DNA of 40,347 nt, from assembly GCA_023954175.1 (NCBI GenBank), contig JAMLIM010000031.1:1-40347 (forward strand), given 5' to 3'. The notes under the pieces were generated by a model. That model saw only the letters and a list, made by a program, of their open reading frames with translations, had not been told where the DNA came from and made no database searches. Shown in pieces: positions 18,032 through 26,888 of the stretch (the first letter of the stretch is position 1; each line of letters starts with the position of its first letter). Both the position numbers and the translations under genes were made by a program. This stretch comes from Rhizobacter sp. (GTDB lineage: Bacteria > Pseudomonadota > Gammaproteobacteria > Burkholderiales > Burkholderiaceae_C).

Positions 18032-19717
18032 ATGAGCAGCATCAACAGGCGGTCCCGCAACATCACCGAAGGCGCCGCGCGCGCGCCGAACCGTTCGATG
18101 TACTACGCGATGGGCTACGAGGAAGGTGACTTCAAGAAGCCGATGATCGGTGTCGCCAACGGGCACTCGACGATCACCCCTTGCAACGCCGGGCTGCAGC
18201 GGCTTGCCGATGCGGCGGTCGCGGGCATCGAGGCGGCCGGCGGCAACGCGCAGGTGTTTGGCACGCCGACGATCTCCGACGGCATGGCGATGGGCACCGA
18301 AGGCATGAAGTACAGCCTCGTCTCGCGCGAGGTGATCTCGGACTGCATCGAGACCTGCGTCGGCGGCCAATGGATGGACGGCGTCATCACGATCGGCGGC
18401 TGCGACAAGAACATGCCGGGCGCGATGATGGGCATGCTGCGCGCCAATGCGCCCGGCATCTTCGTCTACGGCGGGACGATCCTGCCGGGCCGCTATAAAG
18501 ACAAGGACCTGAACATCGTCAGCGTGTTCGAGGCGGTCGGCCAGTACAGCGCCGGCAACATGAGCGAGGAAGACTTCTGCCAGATCGAGCGCCGGGCGAT
18601 CCCGGGCAACGGCTCGTGCGGCGGCATGTACACCGCGAACACGATGAGCTCGGCCTTCGAGGCGCTCGGCATGAGCCTGCCGTACTCGAGCACGATGGCC
18701 AATCCGCACGACGAGATCGTCACCGCCGCGGCCGAAGCGGCGCGCGTGCTCGTCGAGGCCGTCAAGCGCGATCTGAAGCCGCGCGACATCGTCACGCGCA
18801 AGAGCATCGAGAACGCCGTCGCCGTGATCATGGCGATCGGCGGCTCGACCAACGCGGTGCTGCACTTCCTCGCGATCGCGCATGCGGCAGGCGTCGACTG
18901 GAGCATCGACGACTTCGAGCGCGTGCGCCAGCGCGTGCCGGTGCTGTGCGACCTCAAGCCCTCGGGCGAATTCCTCGCCGTCGATCTGCACAAGGCGGGC
19001 GGCATTCCGCAGGTCATGAAGATGCTGCTCAAGGCCGGGCTGCTGCACGGCGACTGCATCACGATCAGCGGCAAGACGATCGCCGAGACACTCGCCGATG
19101 TGCCGGACGCGCCGCGCGCCGATCAGAAGGTGATCCGGCCGCTGTCGAACCCGATGTACGAACACGGCCACCTTGCGATCCTGAAGGGAAACCTATCGCC
19201 CGAAGGCTGCGTGGCGAAGATCACCGGCCTGAAGAACCCGGTGATCACCGGCCCGGCGCGCGTCTTCGACGACGAGCAGTCCGCGCTCGCCGCGATCATG
19301 GCCAAGAAGATCGTCCCCGGTGACGTGATGGTGCTGCGCTACCTCGGCCCCAAGGGCGCGCCCGGCATGCCCGAGATGCTGGCGCCGACGGGCGCGCTGA
19401 TCGGCCAGGGTCTGGGCGAATCGGTGGGCCTGATCACCGATGGGCGCTTCTCCGGCGGCACCTGGGGCATGGTCGTGGGGCACGTCGCGCCGGAGGCGTA
19501 CGCGGGCGGCAACATCGCGCTGATCGAGGAAGGCGATTCGGTCACGATCGATGCCCACAAGCTGCTGCTGCAGCTCAACGTCGCCGAGGACGTCATCGCC
19601 AAGCGGCGCGCCGCCTGGAAGGCGCCGTCCCCGCGCTACAAGCGTGGCGTGCTCGCCAAGTTCGCGTTCAACGCGTCGAGCGCATCAAAGGGCGCGGTGC
19701 TCGATCGATTCGAGTAG
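18032..19717 (+). CDS. ilvD: Dihydroxy-acid dehydratase
   Basis: Protein of 561 residues, within the normal range. It removes water from 2,3-dihydroxy acids to give 2-oxo acids in isoleucine and valine synthesis, using an Fe-S cluster and magnesium. The conserved cysteines are Cys51 (TPCNAGL), Cys124 with Lys126 (GGCDKNMPG) and Cys196 ([14 protein letters not shown]). The C-terminal [17 protein letters not shown] is also typical. The frame is open from 17966, but the ATG at 18032 ([14 protein letters not shown]) is the family start. No leader-peptide attenuator was seen upstream. Confidence 0.97.
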   Translation: MSSINRRSRNITEGAARAPNRSMYYAMGYEEGDFKKPMIGVANGHSTITPCNAGLQRLADAAVAGIEAAGGNAQVFGTPTISDGMAMGTEGMKYSLVSREVISDCIETCVGGQWMDGVITIGGCDKNMPGAMMGMLRANAPGIFVYGGTILPGRYKDKDLNIVSVFEAVGQYSAGNMSEEDFCQIERRAIPGNGSCGGMYTANTMSSAFEALGMSLPYSSTMANPHDEIVTAAAEAARVLVEAVKRDLKPRDIVTRKSIENAVAVIMAIGGSTNAVLHFLAIAHAAGVDWSIDDFERVRQRVPVLCDLKPSGEFLAVDLHKAGGIPQVMKMLLKAGLLHGDCITISGKTIAETLADVPDAPRADQKVIRPLSNPMYEHGHLAILKGNLSPEGCVAKITGLKNPVITGPARVFDDEQSALAAIMAKKIVPGDVMVLRYLGPKGAPGMPEMLAPTGALIGQGLGESVGLITDGRFSGGTWGMVVGHVAPEAYAGGNIALIEEGDSVTIDAHKLLLQLNVAEDVIAKRRAAWKAPSPRYKRGVLAKFAFNASSASKGAVLDRFE

Positions 19718-19763
19718 GCGGCGGTTCGTGCGGGCGCTGGCTGCCTGCGCTTTGCTTGCCGCT

Positions 19764-20003
19764 TTACTTCCGCTTCGGGCCGGTGCCCAGCGCATCCATG
19801 TTGCGCTGGCGCCGTGCGGCCTTCTTCGCTTCCATGCCTTCCATCGCGCGCCGCTTGTTGTAGCCCGACGCATCGGCCCAGGCCCACCACACCGCAGCGC
19901 CCGCGAATGGCGCGAGCACGACCCACCAGGACCAGCCACCGACCGGCCCGTACTCGAGCAACTTGAGCAACAGCAGGGCCGTGCCGAGCAGTACAAGGTA
20001 CAT
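19764..20003 (-). CDS. Small Trp-rich membrane protein (TIGR04438 type)
   Basis: Protein of 79 residues. The first 45 residues hold two hydrophobic stretches with a WSWW cluster and a further WW pair (VWWAWADASGYNKRR). The rest is a highly charged Lys/Arg tail. This matches the small Trp-rich protein family found in Betaproteobacteria, whose function is unknown. It converges with ilvD and is divergent from the cytochrome c gene. Confidence 0.85.
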   Translation of the reverse strand: MYLVLLGTALLLLKLLEYGPVGGWSWWVVLAPFAGAAVWWAWADASGYNKRRAMEGMEAKKAARRQRNMDALGTGPKRK

Positions 20004-20113
20004 GGTGAAGGACTCCTGAGTACGCCTCGTGGCGGCAAGCGGTCAACCGCCGACCCTAGAATGCGTTGTTTCGACTGTAGTGCATCGATCTTTATCGACC
20101 GAGGAACTAAATC

Positions 20114-20434
20114 ATGAAGCCGACCCTTGCCCTGCTGCTCACAGCCTCGTTCGCCGCCCTGTCGAGCCCGGCCAGCGCCCAGGACGCCGGCGCCCAGCTC
20201 GCCGCGAAGAAGAACTGCCTCGCCTGCCATCAGGTCGACAAGAAGCTGGTCGGGCCTTCGTACAAGTCCGTCGCCGCGAAGTACGCGGGCGACAAGGGCG
20301 CGGTCGACCTGCTGGCGACAAAGATCATGAAGGGCGGCTCGGGCGTCTTTGGCCCGGTACCGATGCCCGCGAACCCGCAGGTCAGCGAGGCCGAGGCCAA
20401 GCAGCTCGCGGCCTGGGTGCTGACGCAGAAGTAG
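20114..20434 (+). CDS. Small periplasmic class I c-type cytochrome
   Basis: Protein of 106 residues. A Sec signal peptide (about 1-22, ending SPASA) is followed by the heme motif CLACH (Cys35, Cys38, His39). The axial methionine is probably Met84 in GPVPMPANP, as in cytochrome c551/c552. It should carry electrons in the periplasm, for example to a terminal oxidase. A ribosome-binding site GAGGAAC lies ahead of the ATG, and TAGAAT (20057-20062) may be a -10 box. It is monocistronic and converges with the FadJ-type gene. Confidence 0.92.
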   Translation: MKPTLALLLTASFAALSSPASAQDAGAQLAAKKNCLACHQVDKKLVGPSYKSVAAKYAGDKGAVDLLATKIMKGGSGVFGPVPMPANPQVSEAEAKQLAAWVLTQK

Positions 20435-20458
20435 GCGGCGCGCCGGCGCTTGCCGCCT
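20433..20458. terminator. Hairpin between cytochrome c and FadJ-type genes
   Basis: AGGCGGC (20433-20439) pairs with GCCGCCT (20452-20458). It begins on the cytochrome stop codon and lacks a proper T-run, so it is a weak terminator candidate for the convergent pair. Confidence 0.35.
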
Positions 20459-20513
20459 TGGCGTCGCACCAGGCGGCGCCGCGCCGCCAGCCGGGTGATC
20501 GCGCCTGCGGCTC

Positions 20514-22652
20514 TCAGGGCGCGTGCCGCGTGATGCAGTCCCGCACCGCCGCCCCGAGTGCAAAGCGCCCCCCGTGGCGCGCAGCGAGTGTCTCGGCGTT
20601 GGCGACGAAGCGATCGATGCCTTCGGCGTAGATGAACTGCATCGCGCCGCCGGTCCAGGCCGGAAAGCCGATGCCGAAGATCGAGCCGATGTTGGCGTCG
20701 TGCGTGCTCGTCAGCACGCGTTCGGCGAGGCAGCGCGCGGTCTCGATCGATTGACGGTAGAGCAGCCGCTGCACGAGATCCGGCAGCGCGGCGTGCATGC
20801 CCGGCTTCTCGAAGTGCGCCTTCAGTCCGGGCCACAAGGCCTTCGGCGCGCCGGCCGGATAGTCGTAGAAGCCGCCACCGCCCGCCCGCCCCGGGCGCTT
20901 GAATTCCTTGACCATCTGCTCGACGAGGCGTTCGCCGGCCGCGATCTCGTAGCTCTGCCCTTCCGCTGCGAGGTCCTTGCGCGTCTGCTCCATCACGTGC
21001 ACCGAGAGCGACAGCGACGTCTCATCGAGCACGGCCAGCGGCCCCACCGGCATGCCCGCGGCGAGCCCGGCGTGCTCGATCAGCGGCGCGGGCAGGCCTT
21101 CGGCGAGCATCGCGGCGCCCTCCATCACGAAGGTGCCGAACACGCGGCTCGTGAAGAAGCCGCGCGAATCGTTGACGACGATCGGCGTCTTGCCGATGGC
21201 GAGCACGTAGTCGTAGGCGCGCGCGATCGTCTCGTCGCTCGTCTGCCTGCCGCGGATGATCTCGACCAGCTTCATCTTGTCGACCGGCGAGAAGAAGTGC
21301 AGGCCGACGAAGCGCTCGGGCGCGCGGCTCGCGCTCGCGAGTCCGCTGATCGGCAAGGTCGAGGTGTTGGAGGCGAACACGCCACCCTCGGCCAGCATCG
21401 GCTCGGCTTCGCGCGTCACCTGTGCCTTCAGTTCGCGCTGTTCGAACACCGCCTCGATGATCAGATCGCAGCCCTTCAGGTCCGCCGTGTCGGCGGTCGG
21501 GGTGATGAGCGCGAGCAGCTTGGCCTGCTTCACCGCATCCGACCTGCCGCGCGCGATTGCCTTGTCGCTCAGCTTCCTGCTGTGCGCCTTGCCGGCCTCC
21601 GCGCGCTCGAGGCTCACGTCCTTCAGCACGCTCGCAATACCGCGCATTGCGTTGGCGTGGGCGATGCCTGCGCCCATCATGCCGGCGCCGAGCACGCCGA
21701 CCTTGGCCGGCCGCCACTTCGCAAAGCCCTCGGGGCGCGACTTGCCGGCGCGGATCGCATTCAGGTTGAAGAAGAACGCGGTGATCATGTTCTTCGCGTT
21801 CTGCCCGACCATGATCCTGGCGAGCTTGCGGCTCTCGATGCGGGTCGCGGTGTCGTAGTCGACGAGCGCGCCTTCGACCATGGTCTCGAGCACGGCCTGC
21901 GGCGCCGGATAGAGTCCGCGCGTCTTCGCGTTCAACATCGCGGGCGCGACGGCCAGCCCCATCGCGATCTTCGGGCTCGCCGGCGTGCCGCCGGGCATCC
22001 TGTAGTCCTTGCGGTCCCACGGCTGGACGGCGTTCGGATGGGCAGCGATCCACTCGAGCGCCATCGTGCGCAGGGCCTCGGGCGAGTCGCCGAGGCCGGT
22101 CACGAGGCCGAGATCCAGGGCCTCGCGCGGGCCGAACAGCCTGCCTTCGACGAGATACGGGTTCGCGCCCATCAGGCCAAGCAGCCGCACCGTCTTCGTG
22201 ATACCGGTCGCACCGGGGATCAGGCCGAGCGTGACTTCAGGCGTGCCGAACTTGATCTTCGGGTCGTCGAGCGCGAAGCGGGCGTGGCCGATCAACGCCA
22301 CCTCCCAGCCACCGCCGAGCGCGGCGCCGCCCAGCAGCGAGACGACCGGGCGGCCGAAGGTCTCGAGCTGCCGGAAGCCCTTCTTCATCGCCTCGATGCG
22401 CGCGAAGCCCTCGGCCGCGTCGGCGGCGGTGAGCTGGAGCACGCTCGTCAACTCGGCACCGGCGAAGAAGGTCGTCTTCGCCGACGCGAGCAGCACGCCC
22501 TTGATCTTGTCCTTGTCGGCGAGCACCTGGGCTACGGCTTCGGCGAAATCGGCCTGCCATTGCAGCGTCATCGTGTTGACCGGCGAACCGGGCGCGTCGA
22601 AGGTGATCGTCGCGATGCCTTCGGCGTCGAGCTCGTAGCGGATCGTCTGCAT
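20514..22652 (-). CDS. Bifunctional enoyl-CoA hydratase / 3-hydroxyacyl-CoA dehydrogenase (FadB/FadJ type)
   Basis: Protein of 712 residues with the three-part layout of the fatty-oxidation alpha subunit. The N-terminal crotonase domain (about 1-190) has the oxyanion loop FAGAELTS and catalytic Glu117 (GGWEVAL) and Glu139 (GTPEVTLGLIPG). The NAD-binding domain starts at VGVLGAGMMGAGIAHA (about 318). HFFSPVDKMKLVEIIRG carries the dehydrogenase histidine. It hydrates enoyl-CoA and oxidises (3S)-hydroxyacyl-CoA in beta-oxidation. The ATG at 22652 is chosen because the longer frame adds an Arg/Pro-rich leader. The thiolase gene lies 112 bases upstream on the same strand and is the natural partner. 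Confidence 0.93.
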   Translation of the reverse strand: MQTIRYELDAEGIATITFDAPGSPVNTMTLQWQADFAEAVAQVLADKDKIKGVLLASAKTTFFAGAELTSVLQLTAADAAEGFARIEAMKKGFRQLETFGRPVVSLLGGAALGGGWEVALIGHARFALDDPKIKFGTPEVTLGLIPGATGITKTVRLLGLMGANPYLVEGRLFGPREALDLGLVTGLGDSPEALRTMALEWIAAHPNAVQPWDRKDYRMPGGTPASPKIAMGLAVAPAMLNAKTRGLYPAPQAVLETMVEGALVDYDTATRIESRKLARIMVGQNAKNMITAFFFNLNAIRAGKSRPEGFAKWRPAKVGVLGAGMMGAGIAHANAMRGIASVLKDVSLERAEAGKAHSRKLSDKAIARGRSDAVKQAKLLALITPTADTADLKGCDLIIEAVFEQRELKAQVTREAEPMLAEGGVFASNTSTLPISGLASASRAPERFVGLHFFSPVDKMKLVEIIRGRQTSDETIARAYDYVLAIGKTPIVVNDSRGFFTSRVFGTFVMEGAAMLAEGLPAPLIEHAGLAAGMPVGPLAVLDETSLSLSVHVMEQTRKDLAAEGQSYEIAAGERLVEQMVKEFKRPGRAGGGGFYDYPAGAPKALWPGLKAHFEKPGMHAALPDLVQRLLYRQSIETARCLAERVLTSTHDANIGSIFGIGFPAWTGGAMQFIYAEGIDRFVANAETLAARHGGRFALGAAVRDCITRHAP

Positions 22653-22764
22653 GATCAATGGTGCCTCTCGTCCGATGGGTAAATCGGCCGGTCCCCCGAG
22701 GGGACGCGGGCCGGCTTGGGAGCGGCCCGGCGCTCGGCCCGCCACAGCAGCAACGCTGCCTCAC

Positions 22765-23970
22765 TCATACGCGTTCGATGATCGTCGCAATGCCCATGCC
22801 GCCGCCAACGCACAGCGTGACGAGGCCGCGTTTCAGCTGGCGCCGCTCGAGCTCGTCGAGCAGCGTGCCGACGAGCATCGCGCCGGTCGCGCCGAGCGGA
22901 TGGCCCATCGCGATCGCGCCGCCGTTGACGTTCACTTTCTCGTGCGACACGCCCATCTCGCGCATGAAGCGCATCGGCACCGCGGCGAAGGCCTCGTTGA
23001 CCTCGAACAGATCGATGTCGTCCACCGTCAACCCGGCCTTGGCGAGCGCCTTGCGCGCGGCCGGCATCGGGCCGGTGAGCATGATCGTGGGGTCGGCGCC
23101 CGAGAGCGCCGTCGCGACCACGCGCGCGCGCGGCGCAAGGCCGAGCGACTTGCCTATCGCCTCACTGCCGACCAGCACCGCCGCCGCGCCGTCGACGATG
23201 CCCGACGAATTGCCTGCGGTGTGCACGTGATCGATGCGTTCGACTTCCGGGTAGCGCTGCAGCGCGACGGCGTCGAACCCCATCGCTCCGAGCTCTGCGA
23301 ACGCGAGCTTGAGCGAGGCCAGGCCTTCGAGCGTCGTGCGGGGCTTGATGAACTCGTCGCGATCGAGCACGGTCAGGCCGATCGCGTCCTCGACCGCGAG
23401 GATCGACTTGTCGAAGCGCCCTGCCGCCTGCGCCGCCGCGGCGCGCTGCTGCGACGCGAGCGCGTAGGCATCGACATCCTCGCGCCCCCAACCCCCGAGC
23501 GTCGCAATCAGATCGGCGCCGATGCCCTGCGGCACGAAGCCGGTGCGCGCGTTCGTCTCCGGGTCCTGCGCCCAGGCGCCACCGTCGGAGCCGAGCGGCA
23601 CGCGCGACATGCTCTCCACACCGCCGGCGATCACCAGATCCTCCCAGCCGCTCGCCACCTTCTGCGCGGCGAGGTTCACCGCCTCCAACCCGGAGGCACA
23701 GAAGCGGTTGATCTGCACGCCGCTGACGCGGAAGTCCCAGCCCGCCTTGAGCACCGCCGTTTTCGCGATCACCGAACCCTGCTCGCCGACCGGCGAGACG
23801 ACACCCATCACGACGTCGTCGAGCGCCGCCGGGTCGAAGTCGTGCCGCTGCTGCAGCTTGACGAGCAGCCCGGCCAGCAAATCGACCGGCTTGACCTCGT
23901 GGAGGCTACCGTCCTTCTTGCCCTTGCCGCGCGGCGTGCGCACGGCGTCGAAGATGAATGCGTGTGTCAT
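22765..23970 (-). CDS. Acetyl-CoA C-acyltransferase (thiolase)
   Basis: Protein of 401 residues. The nucleophilic Cys91 is in [10 protein letters not shown], and the C-terminal His357 ([16 protein letters not shown]) and Cys387 (CVGGGMG) complete the active site. It cleaves 3-ketoacyl-CoA to acetyl-CoA plus a shortened acyl-CoA, or runs the reverse with acetyl-CoA. The ATG at 23970 follows GGAG and starts the typical [17 protein letters not shown]. Together with the FadJ-type gene it forms a beta-oxidation pair. It is divergent from a TetR regulator, with a palindrome in the shared promoter. Confidence 0.95.
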   Translation of the reverse strand: MTHAFIFDAVRTPRGKGKKDGSLHEVKPVDLLAGLLVKLQQRHDFDPAALDDVVMGVVSPVGEQGSVIAKTAVLKAGWDFRVSGVQINRFCASGLEAVNLAAQKVASGWEDLVIAGGVESMSRVPLGSDGGAWAQDPETNARTGFVPQGIGADLIATLGGWGREDVDAYALASQQRAAAAQAAGRFDKSILAVEDAIGLTVLDRDEFIKPRTTLEGLASLKLAFAELGAMGFDAVALQRYPEVERIDHVHTAGNSSGIVDGAAAVLVGSEAIGKSLGLAPRARVVATALSGADPTIMLTGPMPAARKALAKAGLTVDDIDLFEVNEAFAAVPMRFMREMGVSHEKVNVNGGAIAMGHPLGATGAMLVGTLLDELERRQLKRGLVTLCVGGGMGIATIIERV

Positions 23971-23991
23971 GTCGATGCTCCTGCCGATCCG

Positions 23992-24021
23992 CTGACCAGA
24001 TGGCTGCGGGATCAGTATAGA
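23992..24021 (+). promoter_or_regulatory. Back-to-back promoters in the thiolase/tetR intergenic region
   Basis: For tetR, CTGACC (23992-23997) and TATAGA (24016-24021) are spaced 18 bases apart. For the thiolase on the minus strand, TATACT (complement of 24014-24019) is a good -10. The two -10 boxes overlap, and the palindrome at 24023-24050 lies next to both. Confidence 0.45.
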
Positions 24022-24022
24022 C

Positions 24023-24050
24023 TTTACGCAGAGCGATCGCTTTGCATAAA
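24023..24050. promoter_or_regulatory. 28-bp imperfect palindrome, probable TetR operator
   Basis: The half-site TTTAyGCArAGCGA is followed by its mirror TCGCTyTGCrTAAA, with the perfect core AGCGATCGCT at 24032-24041 and only two mismatched pairs. It ends on the first base of the tetR start codon and lies downstream of its -10, and at about the -35 position for the thiolase promoter. Size and symmetry fit a TetR-family operator for autorepression and control of the divergent genes. Confidence 0.75.
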
Positions 24051-24712
24051 TGACCACCCGCCCTTCGCCCACAGTCCACCCCCGGGGCGCCGCAGCCGCG
24101 AAGCGCCCGCGCGGCAGGCCGCGCAAGACGCCGGACGAACTCGACGAGGGCAACCGCCGCCGCGTCGTGCTCGATGCCGCGGCGCGGCTCTTCCGGCGCA
24201 AAGGCTACGCGGCGACGACGACGCGCGACATCGCCGCCGCGGCGCGCATGCACGCCGGGTCGCCCTTCTATCACTTCAAGAGCAAGGGCGCGCTGCTGGG
24301 CGCCGTGATGGAGGCGGGCATGCGCGCGGCGATTGCGCGTCAGGCCGGATCTCGGGAACTCGATGCCGAACCCGTCACCGCGCTGCGCGGGCTGATACGC
24401 GGCCACTTCGACACGCTGCACGGCGCGGGGCGGGATTTCATTCCCGTCATGCTCTACGAGGCGCGGTCCCTCAGCGCGAAGCAGCGGACGACGATCGCCC
24501 GCCTGCAGCGCGAGTACGAATCGGCCTGGCTGCCGGTCCTAGACGCGCTGGCCGCAAGCGGGCGTTTGCGCTGTGACGTCGCGATCGCGCGGTTGCTGAT
24601 CTTCGGTGCGCTGAACTGGTCGGTGCAGTGGTTCGACCCGAAGAAGACGCTGTCGCTCGACGACCTGACCGACGCCGCGATCGCCATGTTCGTCCACGAG
24701 GAGCTGACGTGA
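24050..24712 (+). CDS. TetR-family transcriptional regulator
   Basis: Protein of 220 residues. The helix-turn-helix (about 55-78) reads [28 protein letters not shown] basic KRPRGRPRK stretch before it resembles an AT-hook and may add DNA contact. The C-terminal ligand domain is helical with no clear ligand motif. The gene is the first of a plus-strand unit with an enoyl-CoA-reductase-like SDR and a thioesterase, and is divergent from a beta-oxidation pair. An acyl-CoA or fatty acid is therefore a reasonable guess for the ligand. Its stop overlaps the next start (GTGA). Confidence 0.92.
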   Translation: MTTRPSPTVHPRGAAAAKRPRGRPRKTPDELDEGNRRRVVLDAAARLFRRKGYAATTTRDIAAAARMHAGSPFYHFKSKGALLGAVMEAGMRAAIARQAGSRELDAEPVTALRGLIRGHFDTLHGAGRDFIPVMLYEARSLSAKQRTTIARLQREYESAWLPVLDALAASGRLRCDVAIARLLIFGALNWSVQWFDPKKTLSLDDLTDAAIAMFVHEELT

Positions 24713-25572
24713 AGTACCAATCCATTTTTGCACCGGGCCTGTTCGCGGGCCAGGTCGTCGTCGTCACCGGCGGCGGCTCGGGCATCGGGCGCTGCACGGC
24801 GCATGAACTTGCCGCGCTCGGGGCGACCGTCGCGCTCGTCGGCCGCAAGGCGGACAAGCTGGCCGCGGTGTGCGAGGAGATCGCAGCCGCCGGTGGCCGT
24901 GCGAGCAGCCACGCCTGCGACATCCGCGAGGAAGAGCGCGTCGCCGAATCCATCGCCACCATCATCGCCGCGCACGGGCGCATCGACGGCCTCGTGAACA
25001 ATGCCGGCGGCCAGTACCCGGCGCCGCTGCGCGACATCAAGGCCAAGGGCTGGGACGCGGTGATCCGCACCAACCTCACCGGCGGCTTCCTGATGGCGCG
25101 CGAGTGCTACACGCAGTGGATGGAAGCGCACGGCGGCGCGATCGTCAACATCATTGCCGACATCTGGATGGGCATGCCCGGCATGGCGCACAGCGGCGCG
25201 GCGCGCGCGGGGATGCTCAACTTCACCGAAACCGCTGCCTGCGAATGGGCGCCGGTGCGGCTCAATGCGGTGGCACCGGGCTGGATCGCGTCGAGCGGCA
25301 TGGATCACTACCCGCCCGAGATGGGGCCGCTGATCCGCAAGATGGCGGCGATGGTGCCCGCGCGACGGCTGGGCACCGAGAGCGAGGTGGCGGCAGCAAT
25401 CGTCTTCCTGCTCTCGCCGGCCGCGGCATTCATCTCCGGCGCCTGCCTGCGCGTCGACGGCGCCGCACCCAACGCCAGGCGCGTCTGGCCGGTGGTCGGC
25501 ACCGGCACGTCACCAAAGCCGTTCGATGGCTTTCATCTGGCGGCGACGCCGAAGGTCCTGCAGGGAGCCTGA
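24709..25572 (+). CDS. SDR resembling peroxisomal trans-2-enoyl-CoA reductase (PECR)
   Basis: Protein of 287 residues from a GTG start that overlaps the tetR stop; GAGGAG lies six bases ahead. The cofactor motif is TGGGSGIG (20-27) and NNAGG is at 97-101. The usual YxxxK is absent: residues 161-168 read HSGAARAG, so Ser162 and Arg166 take the places of Tyr and Lys. The same text followed by ACEW...NAVAPGWI is what I recall from animal PECR, which reduces 2-enoyl-CoA with NADPH. A reductase or dienoyl-CoA reductase role is inferred. It sits in a fatty-acid context. Confidence 0.82.
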   Translation: MKYQSIFAPGLFAGQVVVVTGGGSGIGRCTAHELAALGATVALVGRKADKLAAVCEEIAAAGGRASSHACDIREEERVAESIATIIAAHGRIDGLVNNAGGQYPAPLRDIKAKGWDAVIRTNLTGGFLMARECYTQWMEAHGGAIVNIIADIWMGMPGMAHSGAARAGMLNFTETAACEWAPVRLNAVAPGWIASSGMDHYPPEMGPLIRKMAAMVPARRLGTESEVAAAIVFLLSPAAAFISGACLRVDGAAPNARRVWPVVGTGTSPKPFDGFHLAATPKVLQGA

Positions 25573-25575
25573 ACC

Positions 25576-26061
25576 ATGAATCAAAAGCCGATCGCTCCCG
25601 AGGTCAGCTTCGAGCCGGAGTTCGTCGCACGCCTGAAGACGCTGTTCGAGGAACTGATCGTCTTCAACCAAACGCTCGGCCTGCAGGTGACAGCCGTCGC
25701 GCCGGCCCATGCTTCGGCGCGTGTCGAGATGCGGCCCGAACTGATCGGCCACTTCACGCACCACCGCCTGCACGGCGGCGTGATCAGCGCGTCGCTCGAT
25801 GCGATGGGCGGGCTGGCAGTGATGACGGCCATTGGCGCACGCCACATGAACGAATCGATCGACGCGCGCATGGCGCGCTTCGGCAAGCTCGGCACGATCG
25901 ATCTGCGCGTCGACTATCTGCGCCCGGGCGTCGGGACGCACTTCACCGCGCACGCCGAAGTGATGCGCCTCGGCAGCCGCGTGGCGTCAACGCGGATGCA
26001 GTTCCTCGATGCCGATGGCGGACTGCTGAGCATGGCCTCGGCGGCGTATATCGTGAGCTGA
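25576..26061 (+). CDS. Hotdog-fold thioesterase (PaaI/YigI-like)
   Basis: Protein of 161 residues. The segment HHRLHGGVISASLDAMGGLA (about 57-76) is the hotdog helix with the HGG motif, and LRVDYLRPG (about 112-120) is the matching strand. Such enzymes hydrolyse acyl-CoA thioesters. It starts three bases after the SDR stop and so ends the tetR-SDR-thioesterase operon. A bidirectional terminator follows. Confidence 0.85.
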   Translation: MNQKPIAPEVSFEPEFVARLKTLFEELIVFNQTLGLQVTAVAPAHASARVEMRPELIGHFTHHRLHGGVISASLDAMGGLAVMTAIGARHMNESIDARMARFGKLGTIDLRVDYLRPGVGTHFTAHAEVMRLGSRVASTRMQFLDADGGLLSMASAAYIVS

Positions 26062-26181
26062 TCCTGGCGCCAGCGAAAGCGCGTGCTGCCAGACGGGTCG
26101 TCAAGGTGCTCGCGCGATAGTGCGTGTCGCCCGCAGTAGACGATGCGGCCGCATTGACGGCGGGCGATTGCATGGCCAAGA

Positions 26182-26210
26182 AAAGAGGCGCGCCTGCGGC
26201 GCGCCTCTTT
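26182..26210. terminator. Bidirectional intrinsic terminator
   Basis: AAAGAGGCGCGCC (26182-26194), loop TGC, then GGCGCGCCTCTTT (26198-26210): a perfect 13-bp stem whose A/T ends serve as U-tracts on either strand. It lies between the convergent thioesterase and PEP-CTERM genes. Confidence 0.9.
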
Positions 26211-26234
26211 GCACGAGCAGGTTCCGCAAGCGAT

Positions 26235-26783
26235 TCAGCCCTCGCGGTGGCGGCGGGCCAGCGAAGCAACGAGGACCAGGCCCGCCATCATCAGCGCATA
26301 GGTTCCCGGCTCCGGCACCGCGACCGTGTTGGTGAACGAGAAGCTCAGGTCGTTATATACAAAGGGGCCGCCATACAAGTCCTCGAAGCTGACGAGCGTC
26401 GTGTCGGGCATCCAATTGCTCTGGACGCGGGCATGCGCATAGCCGTCCGGATTTCGCTCCGCGGGGCCGGTGAAGAAGTCGAAGCCGGTATTGTTCACAT
26501 GCAGGCGGAAGATCAGTTCAGTGCCGGCAGCGAAGGAACCAAGATTCGCCGTATCGCCAGGCGAGTTGGCATGGTTGTTGAACACGAATGTGCCTGTGTT
26601 TTGCAGGTAGAGGTCATTGCTGTACGAGGCGGAGTTGCCTTCGTAGGTGGCGATCACGTCGTCGGTCCCGGATACGATGACCTTGTAGCCCTCGGTACCA
26701 GGGTCAGCAATCGGGAATGCCACGGCAGACAGGCAAACCAGGGATGTGGCGGCGACCGTCGCGATCTTGGTGAAAAACTTCAT
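26235..26783 (-). CDS. PEP-CTERM sorting-signal protein
   Basis: Protein of 182 residues. An N-terminal signal peptide (MKFFTKIATVAATSLVCLSA, then VAF) exports it. The C-terminus is a PEP-CTERM signal: VPEPGTYALMMAGLVLVASL followed by the basic tail ARRHREG. Such proteins are cut and anchored or released by exosortase, which must be encoded elsewhere. The body is rich in Asn, Ser, Thr and aromatic residues and beta-like, with no catalytic motif; its role is probably at the cell surface or in exopolysaccharide. The 5' leader carries a GCGCGCA/TGCGCGC inverted repeat (26804-26819). Confidence 0.9.
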   Translation of the reverse strand: MKFFTKIATVAATSLVCLSAVAFPIADPGTEGYKVIVSGTDDVIATYEGNSASYSNDLYLQNTGTFVFNNHANSPGDTANLGSFAAGTELIFRLHVNNTGFDFFTGPAERNPDGYAHARVQSNWMPDTTLVSFEDLYGGPFVYNDLSFSFTNTVAVPEPGTYALMMAGLVLVASLARRHREG

Positions 26784-26888
26784 GGTGTACTCCACTTGCA
26801 CGAGCGCGCAGATGCGCGCCCGTCGATTTGACTCTTTGCCTGCGCAGCTTTCCACCCCCGGATTGGGGGGAGGCAGAATGCCGCCGCC

